DNA of 64,000 bases. Origin: a bacterium ADurb.Bin157. GTDB taxonomy: Bacteria > Muiribacteriota > Ozemobacteria > Ozemobacterales > Ozemobacteraceae. How positions within the stretch are numbered: the stretch's first letter is position 1; each line of letters begins with the position of its first letter. The DNA lies in assembly GCA_002070375.1 (NCBI GenBank), contig MWDD01000004.1, positions 1 to 64,000 on the forward strand, given 5' to 3'. The translations under genes were made by a program, and so were the position numbers. Below are positions 8,492 through 16,963 of this stretch, piece after piece. Below the pieces are notes generated by a model that was not told where the DNA came from, did not search any database, and worked only from the letters and a program-made list of their open reading frames with translations.

Positions 8492-9023
8492 TACCAAACA
8501 GATCATGGACTCAGGAATCGCAGCATACAGAGCCGGAAAGATTGACGAGGCCGAAGACATTTTCAGAGGCTTCATAAAAGAATTTCCCGAAAGCGGTTTG
8601 GCTGATAATGCTTGTTATAATTTGGCCAAAATAGCCATGGGAAAAGGCGAAAGCAGAAGAGCCTTAGGCTGGTATGAATACCTGTTAGAAAACTACCCTG
8701 ACAGCGATGCGGCGTATTTCGGAAAAGATGAATACGTTGAATTGCGAAGATCCATGGGGGAAGGCCCAAAAGAGATTGCAGACGAATGCTACTTTAACGG
8801 TGTTTCGCTTCTTAAAAGATGCAAATATGATGAAGCAAATGCTGAATTTGACCGCTTAATTAAAGAGTATCCCGATTGCGAATATGTAGATAATGCCTAT
8901 TATCAAAAAGCAGTTATTTGTAAGAAAAAAGGCGATAAAGACGGCGTAAAAGCCAACGTTGATATTATAATGCAGCAATTTCCCGAAACAGACGCCGCGT
9001 TATACGCCGAAAAACTGCTTTAA
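8481..9023 (+). CDS. Tetratricopeptide-like repeat protein
   Basis: The GTG at 8481 is chosen because AAGGAGG lies 6 nt before it; longer readings would start within tgt without a ribosome site. The product has 180 residues and no signal peptide, so it is probably cytoplasmic. It consists of helical repeats with the pattern AxxAYRAGKxDEAExxFxxFIKEFPxS and a second set containing YDEANAEFDRLIKEYPDC, as in YbgF/BamD-type TPR modules. These bind proteins rather than catalyse reactions. It ends the obgE operon and is followed by a terminator. The specific partner is unknown. Confidence 0.8.
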   Translation: MAANTKQIMDSGIAAYRAGKIDEAEDIFRGFIKEFPESGLADNACYNLAKIAMGKGESRRALGWYEYLLENYPDSDAAYFGKDEYVELRRSMGEGPKEIADECYFNGVSLLKRCKYDEANAEFDRLIKEYPDCEYVDNAYYQKAVICKKKGDKDGVKANVDIIMQQFPETDAALYAEKLL

Positions 9024-9046
9024 ATAATTAAGAAACCGGCTAAAAC

Positions 9047-9077
9047 AAAAAAACTCTGACAACGTCAGAGTTTTTTT
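9047..9077. terminator. Bidirectional intrinsic terminator
   Basis: ACTCTGAC-AAC-GTCAGAGT forms an 8-bp stem with a 3-nt loop, flanked by an A run on the left and a T run on the right. It sits between the plus-strand TPR gene and the convergent lipoprotein gene and can serve both. Confidence 0.9.
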
Positions 9078-9091
9078 GTTTTGAGATATTT

Positions 9092-10414
9092 TTAATCCTG
9101 GAGCTGTAAGAATACTGTGAATGCTGAGGTGCCATCTTCGGGAATACTAACGGGGTCGGATTCAACCGAGTAATAACCCTGAGTTATGTTCTGAGCCTGA
9201 ATTACAAGTGGGTAACCTGTTATTACGTTAGATATATAAGCTTCCGCGTAATAAGAGCTGCTGACAACAGTGACGTTTGTAGAAGTCGTTTCGCCGCCCT
9301 GTTTTACATATATTTTGGCAACGTTTCCGGGAACAAAAGTGCCGGGTTCTCCATCTTCCGGCTTGGTGCTGCGTAAAACAACTCTAACGTCTCTTGTTAT
9401 GGGAGCAATGTTGTTGATAAAGTCGGTCTCGCCTATTGCTATTGTTCCGCCCGGGTTAGCCGAGGTTATGGCAAGAGTGGACTGCAGGTTGACTATATCG
9501 TAACCGCGAACTTTGCATTTTACAGCAACACTGCCTGCAGTTACGGGAACTTTGTCTAAGGTGAAGTTCAAGCTTCCGTTGAAAAAGTCTCCTTCTGCGG
9601 CTGTAGTTGTGAAAGATGCCACTCTTTTTCCCGCAGCCTCTGCCCAAATAGCGATATTTTGATTTTCGGCATCAAGAACGTAACCTGGAAGTTTTAATGC
9701 GCCGCTGATTGCTACAGTTAAAGGCTCAACATAAATGGTGCCCATATTTGCAGCGGCGGCACCTATAGATATCTGTTTGCCGTTTCCGTCTTCGCCTGCT
9801 GTCGTAAATTCTTTATAGTTAGGGGCGGTTATGGTGTAATGGTGATCGCCGCCGTCTAAGTTTGTCCAGCCGCTGTCTCTGAAATCGGCTGCGGTTTCAA
9901 ACGTTTTTGATTTACGCTGATTGTAAGGTGTGGCCTGAGTAACGGTGAACTTGCTTAACGGACGACCCGTTACCGCATCTACGGGGTAACCTTTTAAAAC
10001 ACCTCTTACGAGCTGCTCTGTTTTGTGAAGCTTTATTACAGGTGCGGAAACTGTTTCACCATTATTTACTTCAACTGTGCGGTGAGCAATTTCTGCAGAA
10101 TCCGTTGCAATGATAAAGCCAAATTTTTCTACGTTGATTGCCCAAGAACCCTTTTTAAGGTCGGCAAGCACAAAAGAACCGTCTCCGGTTGTATAAGTAG
10201 ATCTGTTTTCTGTTCCGCCTGAAACTGTGCCTTTAGCGGTAACTAAAACTTCTGAAACGGGCTGATTAGTGTCTACATTAAGAATGTAGCCCGTGATTGA
10301 GCCTGATTTTAAACCTAGCGAACCATTGTCGCATCCGGTAAAAATAAGACTAGCAATAGCCATGAACGCTATAATTAGCCAGCGTCCCTTTGTGTTGGTT
10401 TTACGTTTCACCAT
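9092..10414 (-). CDS. Lipoprotein with carboxypeptidase-regulatory-like domains (paralogue A)
   Basis: The start at 10414 is chosen for the GGAGG 5 nt upstream; the result is 440 residues. After a basic n-region and a hydrophobic stretch, the lipobox IFTGC gives a lipid-anchored protein starting CDNGSLGLKSG. Residues just after it (GSITGYILN...NQPVSEVLVTAKG...GSFVLADLKKGSW) form a carboxypeptidase regulatory-like beta-sandwich. The rest looks like further beta-rich domains with no enzyme motif. The mature N-terminus is shared with the two divergent neighbours (G-C-[DE]-x-G-[NS]-L-G-[LV]-K), so the three are paralogues. It is probably exposed at the cell surface or in the periplasm. Function is unknown. 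Confidence 0.8.
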   Translation of the reverse strand: MVKRKTNTKGRWLIIAFMAIASLIFTGCDNGSLGLKSGSITGYILNVDTNQPVSEVLVTAKGTVSGGTENRSTYTTGDGSFVLADLKKGSWAINVEKFGFIIATDSAEIAHRTVEVNNGETVSAPVIKLHKTEQLVRGVLKGYPVDAVTGRPLSKFTVTQATPYNQRKSKTFETAADFRDSGWTNLDGGDHHYTITAPNYKEFTTAGEDGNGKQISIGAAAANMGTIYVEPLTVAISGALKLPGYVLDAENQNIAIWAEAAGKRVASFTTTAAEGDFFNGSLNFTLDKVPVTAGSVAVKCKVRGYDIVNLQSTLAITSANPGGTIAIGETDFINNIAPITRDVRVVLRSTKPEDGEPGTFVPGNVAKIYVKQGGETTSTNVTVVSSSYYAEAYISNVITGYPLVIQAQNITQGYYSVESDPVSIPEDGTSAFTVFLQLQD

Positions 10415-10610
10415 GGGTGCCTCCATGTAATTAGAAAATATCTCAAGGTTCATATCGGCCAACAAAGGAAGAAAATGAAGTTAAATTTTAAAAAATCTTT
10501 TTTTTATTTAAAAAAAATTTTTTTGGTTAACTTTTATGAAGTAAAAGCCGATTAACTAGAGTGAAACTGACTCTTTTTAGAACTTGTTAGATCTTGCTGG
10601 AGGCATGAAT

Positions 10611-11897
10611 ATGAATAAATGCAGGCGCCCGAAGTCACTCGGGATTCTGGCAGCACTATTTCTTGTGCTTATCGGAAGCCTCGTCGGTTGCGAAAAAGGC
10701 AACCTTGGGCTTAAAGGTGGGGGAATTTCAGGAACTGTTATAGACAGCAGAACCTTAGTCGGTGTTGCCGATGTTAACGTCACGGCAATTTCGGGCGGAG
10801 ATGAAAGCGGTAGCAGCAGTGGCGGCGAAAGCAGCAGCGGTACTGCTAATAAAGTAACAAAATATGCCACCACAGACTCGAACGGAAAATACTATTTTTC
10901 GGGTATGAGATCAGACGAATGGGTGCTGAGCTACGATAAAGTAGGCTATGAACCTATTGATCAAAGTGCCAGCGCAGCTGTCAAAGTTGTGGTCGTCAAC
11001 AGTGAAGTTTCGCATGTGCCGCAAGTCAGAATGCACAGAAATTACTCTAACCAGTATATCAATATTAAGGGAACTCTTAAAGATTCTGTTTCCGGCACAT
11101 CTGTTACATATGGAAACACTAATATTATAATAGGTAACGAATCTTTCCTTAACAGATTGCCTACTGAATTTACATCAGGTTTTTCTGTTCCGGTTTCAAC
11201 CGGTCAAACCAGAATTATTATTTCCGTAACCGGTTATCGCCCCACAACGCTTACTTATGACAACTTGATCACAGACATGGATCTTGGGGTAGTTCAGTTG
11301 CAGCCTGAAACATACAGTATAAACGGACGCTGGACAGACGTGCCCGGTTGGGTTTCTGCCACAGGACCAACCGCAACTGTTTATGCAAAATCGGCGAACA
11401 GAGTTATTGCAACAGCCACTGCAGTAGTCGGCGGTGAAGCCGGAAGCGCAGGTTTTGTTTTGACAGGAATTCCAAAAGGTACATCAGTAAGTTTGGAAGT
11501 TGAAATACTCGGATACAAAATGAACTCTCCCATTTCAATTTACCCTGACAGCGATTTTCAAGGAACTATATACCAAAACCTATCGTTAAAAAGCAATTTC
11601 TCACAAATAATGAGAGAAGTAAGAGTCTTTTACAGCAATAACTCAATTAACTCAGGCGACAGAGTAGGGGCCTATTGTGAAGAGACAGGAACCCAATGGC
11701 CTGAAACCACAGTTACAAATCCTGCCGGCGGAACTCTCGGAACACCTCAGGTTGTTGATCTCGGAACACAAGCCGTTCCTACCGGTTATTACCTGAACTT
11801 TGTCGGATATATGACAGAAAATGCGGCCGGTACTCTTACTAACAGAGTGCTTGTTAACGATGACGGCTCTTTGGCACAAATAGTAACCATTAAGTGA
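10611..11897 (+). CDS. Lipoprotein with carboxypeptidase-regulatory-like domain (paralogue B)
   Basis: GGAGG at 10599-10603 stands 7 nt before the ATG at 10611, so that start is preferred over ATG 10605. The product has 428 residues. Its lipobox is GSLVGC, followed by EKGNLGLKGGGISGTVIDS, then a Ser/Gly-rich loop (about GGDESGSSSGGESSSG) inside the first beta-sandwich, and TTDSNGKYYFSGM. The remainder appears to be several beta domains without recognised catalytic motifs. It is divergent to paralogue A and followed 11 nt later by paralogue C, so B and C form an operon. The 196-bp gap between A and B is very AT-rich, with long A and T runs at about 10490-10525. Confidence 0.8.
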   Translation: MNKCRRPKSLGILAALFLVLIGSLVGCEKGNLGLKGGGISGTVIDSRTLVGVADVNVTAISGGDESGSSSGGESSSGTANKVTKYATTDSNGKYYFSGMRSDEWVLSYDKVGYEPIDQSASAAVKVVVVNSEVSHVPQVRMHRNYSNQYINIKGTLKDSVSGTSVTYGNTNIIIGNESFLNRLPTEFTSGFSVPVSTGQTRIIISVTGYRPTTLTYDNLITDMDLGVVQLQPETYSINGRWTDVPGWVSATGPTATVYAKSANRVIATATAVVGGEAGSAGFVLTGIPKGTSVSLEVEILGYKMNSPISIYPDSDFQGTIYQNLSLKSNFSQIMREVRVFYSNNSINSGDRVGAYCEETGTQWPETTVTNPAGGTLGTPQVVDLGTQAVPTGYYLNFVGYMTENAAGTLTNRVLVNDDGSLAQIVTIK

Positions 11898-11908
11898 GGT
11901 AATTTTAT

Positions 11909-13354
11909 ATGCAAAGTAATTCTTCTCAAACCGGGGGGTTTAAGGTCATGAACTTACGTTTTTGGGGCAGTTGGTTTATTTTAATAGCTCTTTTTTCTGT
12001 GGCTCTTACAATGGGCTGCGAAAAAGGGAACCTTGGGGTTAAACCCGCGACAATCATAGGTAAACTTGTTGATGCCGATGACCCGCGTATCCCTATTGAG
12101 GGCGGACTTATAAGAATGCTCGGAAAAGAAGCTGTCGGAACAAGCGAACTTCAACAGGCCAATACCTTTGCTTCTGTTCTTTCCGACGCAAATGGCGATT
12201 TTATTTTCGAAAATGTAGTTCCTGACAATGTGATTTTTCAGATGAGCGCACCGGGTTACATTCCTACTTCTTATCCCGAAACAGTGAAAAGCGAAACCAC
12301 TGAAGGAACAGATGATGGCGATTCAAGCACAAGCACATCAGGCACTGAAGAAATTGAAAGCGTAAGTATCAGAAGCGGAGCTATGATAAATCTTTATCAG
12401 ATAAAAATGAAAAAGTCTTCTGTTGTGGCCCGCGGAAAAGCAAATGTAAAGCTTGACTTTGTTGATTCCACAACAAAACAATCTGTAAGAAATAACTTAT
12501 ATTTCATGGTTTCTTTTAAAGGTGTGACTTATGAAATGGATGCTGACGATTGGAGAACAATCGGGGCTGACATAGATGCGTCAGAGGGAGTAGACCTTAT
12601 TGTTATGAACACAGACAAAGTTTACTCAACTTATAAGTCTGCCACGGCCGGTGAACAATTCAGCTTTTTGGGTGATGCCTATCACAGAATTGATCTTACT
12701 CCCATTTCATTTGAATTTTGTGTAAGAACCGTTAATGTGCCCGATCATATAAGCGGAGCTACTGCGGAAGAACGTCCTAACCTGAATATTTTTGCGGAAA
12801 TAGCCGGAACTGTTCCTGCTCAAATAATTGCATCATCAAGCATCGATGTTCCGCATGAATATTCTGCAACCTATTTTACTGTTCCTCTAAGCAATGCCGC
12901 GAACGGACTAAGAATTCGCGCTCAGGTCCGTGGCTATAATGATATAATTGCAAATATTCCCGCAGACAAATTTGAAGCAGGCGCAGGCGGAGTCTACAGG
13001 CTCGACATAGACTTCATCAAAAACGGAAACATTGATCCTAATTCATCCGATTGGGTTCAGGGCGCGTATCAAAACATCAAGTGGAGAGAAGTGCAATTTA
13101 TGGTTTCACCGGTTATCGCAGGGCAGGACATAGATGTAATTACATCATTGCCTAGCAGAAGCGAAAGAATTGAAACTAATTATGCCCAACAACACATAAA
13201 TGTTTACAAAGAACTGGCAAGCGGTTACAAAACTCACTATACCGTCTACAGAAACGGAGCCGGAGTTGCAAGCTCTACTCCCGAAGGAATCTTGATTAAT
13301 CCTGAAAGTTCTGAGTCTGCAACCACATTGGTTGTCGGGGTTACTTTGCAATAA
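11909..13354 (+). CDS. Lipoprotein with carboxypeptidase-regulatory-like domain (paralogue C)
   Basis: This 481-residue reading starts at ATG 11909 with GAGG 9 nt before it. A second ATG at 11948 would give a shorter and more typical lipoprotein signal, so the start is uncertain. The lipobox is LTMGC followed by EKGNLGVKPATIIGKLVD, the same mature start as paralogues A and B. A Thr/Ser/Glu-rich linker (about residues 125-150) separates the first beta domain from the rest. No enzyme motif is seen. It ends just before a strong bidirectional terminator. Confidence 0.78.
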   Translation: MQSNSSQTGGFKVMNLRFWGSWFILIALFSVALTMGCEKGNLGVKPATIIGKLVDADDPRIPIEGGLIRMLGKEAVGTSELQQANTFASVLSDANGDFIFENVVPDNVIFQMSAPGYIPTSYPETVKSETTEGTDDGDSSTSTSGTEEIESVSIRSGAMINLYQIKMKKSSVVARGKANVKLDFVDSTTKQSVRNNLYFMVSFKGVTYEMDADDWRTIGADIDASEGVDLIVMNTDKVYSTYKSATAGEQFSFLGDAYHRIDLTPISFEFCVRTVNVPDHISGATAEERPNLNIFAEIAGTVPAQIIASSSIDVPHEYSATYFTVPLSNAANGLRIRAQVRGYNDIIANIPADKFEAGAGGVYRLDIDFIKNGNIDPNSSDWVQGAYQNIKWREVQFMVSPVIAGQDIDVITSLPSRSERIETNYAQQHINVYKELASGYKTHYTVYRNGAGVASSTPEGILINPESSESATTLVVGVTLQ

Positions 13355-13363
13355 TCGAAGCAT

Positions 13364-13403
13364 AAAAAAACGGTTGCTATAAGTTTTTATAGCAACCGTT
13401 TTT
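13364..13403. terminator. Bidirectional intrinsic terminator
   Basis: The stem CGGTTGCTATAA / TTATAGCAACCG with loop GTTT is flanked by an A7 run and a T5 run. It separates lipoprotein C (plus) from the 3' end of the microcompartment operon (minus). Confidence 0.93.
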
Positions 13404-13411
13404 AATTTTAG

Positions 13412-14557
13412 TTAAAAAACTGATTTTCCGTTTTTGTATTCGATTCCTAAGTGTTTCGCAACTGTGGCTGCTACATCCCAAAAACCTTGCCTTATGCCAA
13501 GGTCTAAGCCTTTTTGTCCAGGTTTGTAAGCCAATAAAGGAACCGCTTCGCGAGTGTGGTCGCTGCCCTTGTAGGTCGGGTCACAACCGTGATCGGCAGT
13601 GATCAACAAAATGTCGTCACTATTTAACTTTGTAATAAATGTGCCAAGCCAAGCATCAAAGTCTTCAAGAGCTTTTTTATAGCCTTCTACGTCTCTGCGG
13701 TGACCAAATTTCATGTCGGTGTCGACTAAGTTGGTGAATATAAAGCCACTCTTAATTTTATCCAATGATTCGGAGGTTTTCTGCATTCCGTCTTCGTTGC
13801 TCTTAGTTGTTACATAAGGATCAACGCCCTGGCCGGCAAAAATGTCATAGATTTTTCCGATACCGTAAGTCGGTATATTTTTGCTTTTTAAAACATCAAG
13901 AACTGTTTCTTCGGGGGTAAGACTGAAATCATGTCTGTTTGAAGTTCTTGTGTAATTGCCTGATTCGCCGATAAACGGGCGCGCAATAATTCTGGCAACT
14001 CCTAAATCGGGTGGCTGAAGCATGTCACGGGCTATTTGACAAATTCGATACAGTTCTTTAAGAGGTATAACTTCTTCATGAGCAGCAATTTGAAAAACGC
14101 TGTCCGCAGAAGTGTAAACAATCGGTTTGCCGGTTTTGACGTGCTCGTCACCCAAATTCATTATAATTTCGGTGCCCGATGCCGGGTAATTACCTATTGT
14201 TGAGCGACCTATCGCTTTTTCAAATTTTTCCATGAAGTCGGCGGGAAAACCATTCGGGAAAACGGGGAAGGGGTATTCCAGCTTGTTGCCCATCATTTCC
14301 CAGTGCCCGGTAGTGGTGTCTTTTCCCGGAGAAAGTTCGTGCATTATTCCGTAAGAAGCTATGGGATCAGGCTCTTTGGGAACTCCTACGATTTCGGCCA
14401 AATTACCGAGACCCATTTTTTGCATGTTCGGCAAATTAAGGCCGTTTGCTGCCTTTGCTATATTTGGAATTGTGCTCGCACCCACATCGCCGTATTCGGC
14501 TTGATCCGGCATCGGTGCAATCCCGGCACTGTCAACTACTATACATATTGCTCGCAT
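13412..14557 (-). CDS. deoB: Phosphopentomutase
   Basis: DeoB interconverts ribose- or deoxyribose-1-phosphate and the 5-phosphates, with two metal ions. The 381-residue protein has the start IVVDSAGIAPMPD, the metal/phosphoacceptor motif PGKDTTTGHWE with the Thr that carries phosphate, DTDMKFGHRRD and the C-terminal metal site ADHGCDPTYKGSDHTRE. It is the last gene of the microcompartment operon, 11 nt after rpiB, with AAGGA before its start. In this context it would feed pentose phosphate released from nucleosides into the compartment pathway. Confidence 0.96.
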   Translation of the reverse strand: MRAICIVVDSAGIAPMPDQAEYGDVGASTIPNIAKAANGLNLPNMQKMGLGNLAEIVGVPKEPDPIASYGIMHELSPGKDTTTGHWEMMGNKLEYPFPVFPNGFPADFMEKFEKAIGRSTIGNYPASGTEIIMNLGDEHVKTGKPIVYTSADSVFQIAAHEEVIPLKELYRICQIARDMLQPPDLGVARIIARPFIGESGNYTRTSNRHDFSLTPEETVLDVLKSKNIPTYGIGKIYDIFAGQGVDPYVTTKSNEDGMQKTSESLDKIKSGFIFTNLVDTDMKFGHRRDVEGYKKALEDFDAWLGTFITKLNSDDILLITADHGCDPTYKGSDHTREAVPLLAYKPGQKGLDLGIRQGFWDVAATVAKHLGIEYKNGKSVF

Positions 14558-14568
14558 ATTATCATTCC

Positions 14569-15018
14569 TTATTTTAGTAAATTTTCAATTTCTGTTATTT
14601 TGTTAACTCTCGCGGCGTGTCTGCCCGGAGCCGGTTCGGTGGCAAGCCACGCATCTGCTATCTGCTTTGCGTAGCCAACGCCCAACACCATGCTGCCTAA
14701 TGTTAAAACATTGGCATGATTATGTTCTCTGCTGTTTTTAGTAACATATAAGTCGTTACAACAAGCGGCTCTTACGCCCGGAACTTTGTTTGCGGCCATG
14801 CAAGAACCGATTCCGGCTCCGTCTATTATTATGCCGAGAGTGCCATGGTTTTTTGCCACTGAATGAGCAACCAAAAATGCGATGTCAGGGTAATCAACCG
14901 CTTCGGTTGAATGGGTGCCTATATCTTCTACCTGATGTCCTTTTTCGGACAGATATTTTTTCAGTTCCTCTTTTAGTGTGAATCCGCCATGATCGGCACC
15001 AATAGTGATTTTAGCCAT
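14569..15018 (-). CDS. rpiB: Ribose-5-phosphate isomerase B-like protein (microcompartment type)
   Basis: This 149-residue RpiB/LacAB-family protein has the typical start IGADHGGFTLKEEL and SREHNHANVLTLG with His99. In E. coli RpiB a cysteine at position 66 is the catalytic base in ICGTGIG; here that place is Asp66 in IIDGAGIG. Other family members without this cysteine use an acidic residue, so activity is possible but the substrate may differ from ribose-5-phosphate. Its first codon overlaps the stop of the PduT-like gene, and it stands directly before deoB. RpiB-like genes mark the sugar-phosphate class of microcompartments. Confidence 0.88.
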   Translation of the reverse strand: MAKITIGADHGGFTLKEELKKYLSEKGHQVEDIGTHSTEAVDYPDIAFLVAHSVAKNHGTLGIIIDGAGIGSCMAANKVPGVRAACCNDLYVTKNSREHNHANVLTLGSMVLGVGYAKQIADAWLATEPAPGRHAARVNKITEIENLLK

Positions 15019-15575
15019 TATATAAACTCCCTGAATAATTCCGGTCTCGGGCGAGGGATTACAACAGAATGCACAACTAAACCTTTTTCGCGCAAAGATT
15101 CTAATCCGGCTTCAACAGCGGCTTCAATCGCAGCCACGCTGCCTGTCATTGTGTAAAAGGCTTTTCCGCCGATTGCCATTGCAATCCTGATTTCGCACAA
15201 AGTTATGTCTGCTGCTTTTGCAGAAGCGTCAGCAGCTAATATTGTAGATACAATATCAAAAGTTTCAACGACGCCTAAAGCATCTGTTTTATCGATTACG
15301 TTCGTTGCTGTTAAAGCGGGGTATATTTGTTCATGCAGGTTCGGTATAACCAAATCATTTACCAAATAGCCTTGTCCCATTTGAATACCGGCTTCAACAG
15401 AAGCTCTAACGGCGGCAACATCTCCCCAGACGAGACAAATAAACTTGCCCGGACAAGTGCTTCTTGAAAGTAAAAGCTCAACGTCAGCCGTTTTTAACAT
15501 GGCGTCAGTTACTGCGTAACCGACTGAAATGCTTGAAAGCTCTATTAATCCTATTGCATTTCGAGATATATTCAT
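15018..15575 (-). CDS. pduT: PduT-like trimeric shell protein (BMC-T) with Fe-S ligand Cys
   Basis: Two BMC domains in tandem (about 7-90 and 98-180, the second beginning ALGVVETFD) give 185 residues, the usual PduT length. PduT trimers form pseudohexamers whose pore holds a [4Fe-4S] cluster bound by one cysteine from each subunit. The equivalent Cys41 is present in STCPGKF, aligned with ICPGKF of Salmonella PduT. The protein would pass electrons through the shell, and PduS, its known partner, is encoded just upstream. It ends PRPRPELFREFI, like the PRPHEAMW tail of PduT. Confidence 0.92.
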   Translation of the reverse strand: MNISRNAIGLIELSSISVGYAVTDAMLKTADVELLLSRSTCPGKFICLVWGDVAAVRASVEAGIQMGQGYLVNDLVIPNLHEQIYPALTATNVIDKTDALGVVETFDIVSTILAADASAKAADITLCEIRIAMAIGGKAFYTMTGSVAAIEAAVEAGLESLREKGLVVHSVVIPRPRPELFREFI

Positions 15576-15586
15576 GTCCGATTCCC

Positions 15587-16900
15587 TTATTCTTTCGAAA
15601 TAATTATGGCTTTGTCGTCGACAGAGCTAACTGTGCCGCTTATTGACGCATGAAGAGCCGCACTTAGTTTGCCGTCGGGCATTGCACCGATTAATTGACC
15701 CGCTTTAACTTTGTCGCCGAGTTTCACTGTTGGGGTTACAGGAACCCCAATATGCATTTTAAGAGGCAGAACAACCTTGTTAAAGGTCTTTGACACAGTT
15801 TGTAGGGGCGCTTCGTGATTGTAGTCTAAAAGTCCGAGTTTTTTAATTAAGCGTTCTACGGTTACTCTGCGCATATTGCGCATTGGGTGGACCTGAGGAG
15901 AACCCTGAAACGAGGCGGGTTTAACGCCCTTGCCCAAGTGGTAGCGCTTTGCGATAGCGCACATTTCTCTTGGGGGTAAATCTTCGGGGCAAGCAAAATT
16001 AGAGCATAAGCCGCAGTCGCTGCAAAATACCGAATCTATTGCGTAGTCGGTTTGCGCGTAAGGAGTAAACTGGGCGGTGCGCATAGCTTTATGCGGACGA
16101 ATCGGGTAACCTAAAAGCGCTCGGGGGCATAGCTCTGAACAATCTGTGCACTGGTCGCAGGCCGATTTGGCTATGCGTGTGCGTGTGCTGTCAGAGGCTG
16201 TCATTTTTCTGATTAAAACGTGTGTTTCGGGCAATACAATAAGCCCGCCGGTTGTCTTGCTCACAATGTCTGTATGGGGGGCAGTAACAAGTTTGCCCAT
16301 CATGGGGCCCCCGTCAATAACACGCATGCCGTCAAGGTTGTTAAGGCCGGCAAGGGCAATTGCTTCGCTGACTGTAATACCTATGGGAACTTCAATAGTG
16401 CATGGTTTTGAAACCGCTCCGGTAACTGTTAAAAGTTTATGAGTTACGGGCCTGTTTAAGCCTAAATTCATGAGAGTTTCCACATTCATAACAACACAGC
16501 CGATGTTTAAAGGTATACCGCCAAAAGGAATCAGCTTGCCCGTTGCTTCGTAAACCAATTCGTATTCGTCTCCTGCGGGGTAGAAGTCGCCGAGGGGCAG
16601 CATTTTAATGCGACGGTCGGGAATGGCCTTTTCCATAAAATTAAAAAGGTCTGCGTGCTTTTTCTTTAAACCGATATAAACGTTGGCGGCACCTGTTAAA
16701 TCAGCCGCAACAATTAAGCCGGTGAAAAAATCTTGCGTGCGATGAAGAAGAATTTCTTTGTCCTTATGCAATAACGGCTCACACTCGGCTGCGTTTACAA
16801 TTAAAGCCTCAACGTTGCGCGCCGCCAGTTTGACATGAGTCGGAAAACCTGCTCCGCCGCAGCCCACAAGGCCTAAGTTTGAAATGTTAAAATCTGACAT
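15587..16900 (-). CDS. pduS: PduS-like flavo-iron-sulfur protein (RnfC-related)
   Basis: The start at 16900 has a GGTGA sequence before it; a GTG 9 nt upstream is a less likely start. The protein (437 aa) opens with the glycine-rich GLVGCGGAGFPTHVKL typical of PduS/RnfC and carries two cluster motifs, CDQCTDCSELCP (about 248-259) and CSDCGLCSNFACP (about 293-305). The C-terminal part has a barrel-sandwich lipoyl-like region (GDKVKAGQLIG). PduS reduces corrinoid in the Pdu system and binds PduT. No corrinoid enzyme is encoded here, so recycling NADH made by the aldehyde dehydrogenase, with electrons leaving through PduT, is a reasonable inference. Confidence 0.9.
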   Translation of the reverse strand: MSDFNISNLGLVGCGGAGFPTHVKLAARNVEALIVNAAECEPLLHKDKEILLHRTQDFFTGLIVAADLTGAANVYIGLKKKHADLFNFMEKAIPDRRIKMLPLGDFYPAGDEYELVYEATGKLIPFGGIPLNIGCVVMNVETLMNLGLNRPVTHKLLTVTGAVSKPCTIEVPIGITVSEAIALAGLNNLDGMRVIDGGPMMGKLVTAPHTDIVSKTTGGLIVLPETHVLIRKMTASDSTRTRIAKSACDQCTDCSELCPRALLGYPIRPHKAMRTAQFTPYAQTDYAIDSVFCSDCGLCSNFACPEDLPPREMCAIAKRYHLGKGVKPASFQGSPQVHPMRNMRRVTVERLIKKLGLLDYNHEAPLQTVSKTFNKVVLPLKMHIGVPVTPTVKLGDKVKAGQLIGAMPDGKLSAALHASISGTVSSVDDKAIIISKE

Positions 16901-16925
16901 TTGTTTCACCGATACAAAGTTTTGA

Positions 16926-16955
16926 GGGCACAGCTTTTGGCTATGCCCCCTTTTT
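16926..16955. other. Intergenic hairpin between pduP and pduS
   Basis: GGGCAcAGC pairs with GCTaTGCCC around a 5-nt loop. The T run follows the stem only on the plus strand, so for the minus-strand operon it is not an ordinary terminator. It may stabilise the 3' end of the pduP message and give different amounts of PduP and PduS. Confidence 0.4.
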
Positions 16956-16963
16956 GTTTGTTA

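Noticed and set aside
14303-14674. 123-codon plus-strand frame over deoB and rpiB
   Set aside because: It is antisense to two recognised enzymes with full motifs.
16926-16955. Operon terminator between pduP and pduS
   Set aside because: The T run lies on the plus-strand side only; the minus-strand RNA has no U run after the hairpin.
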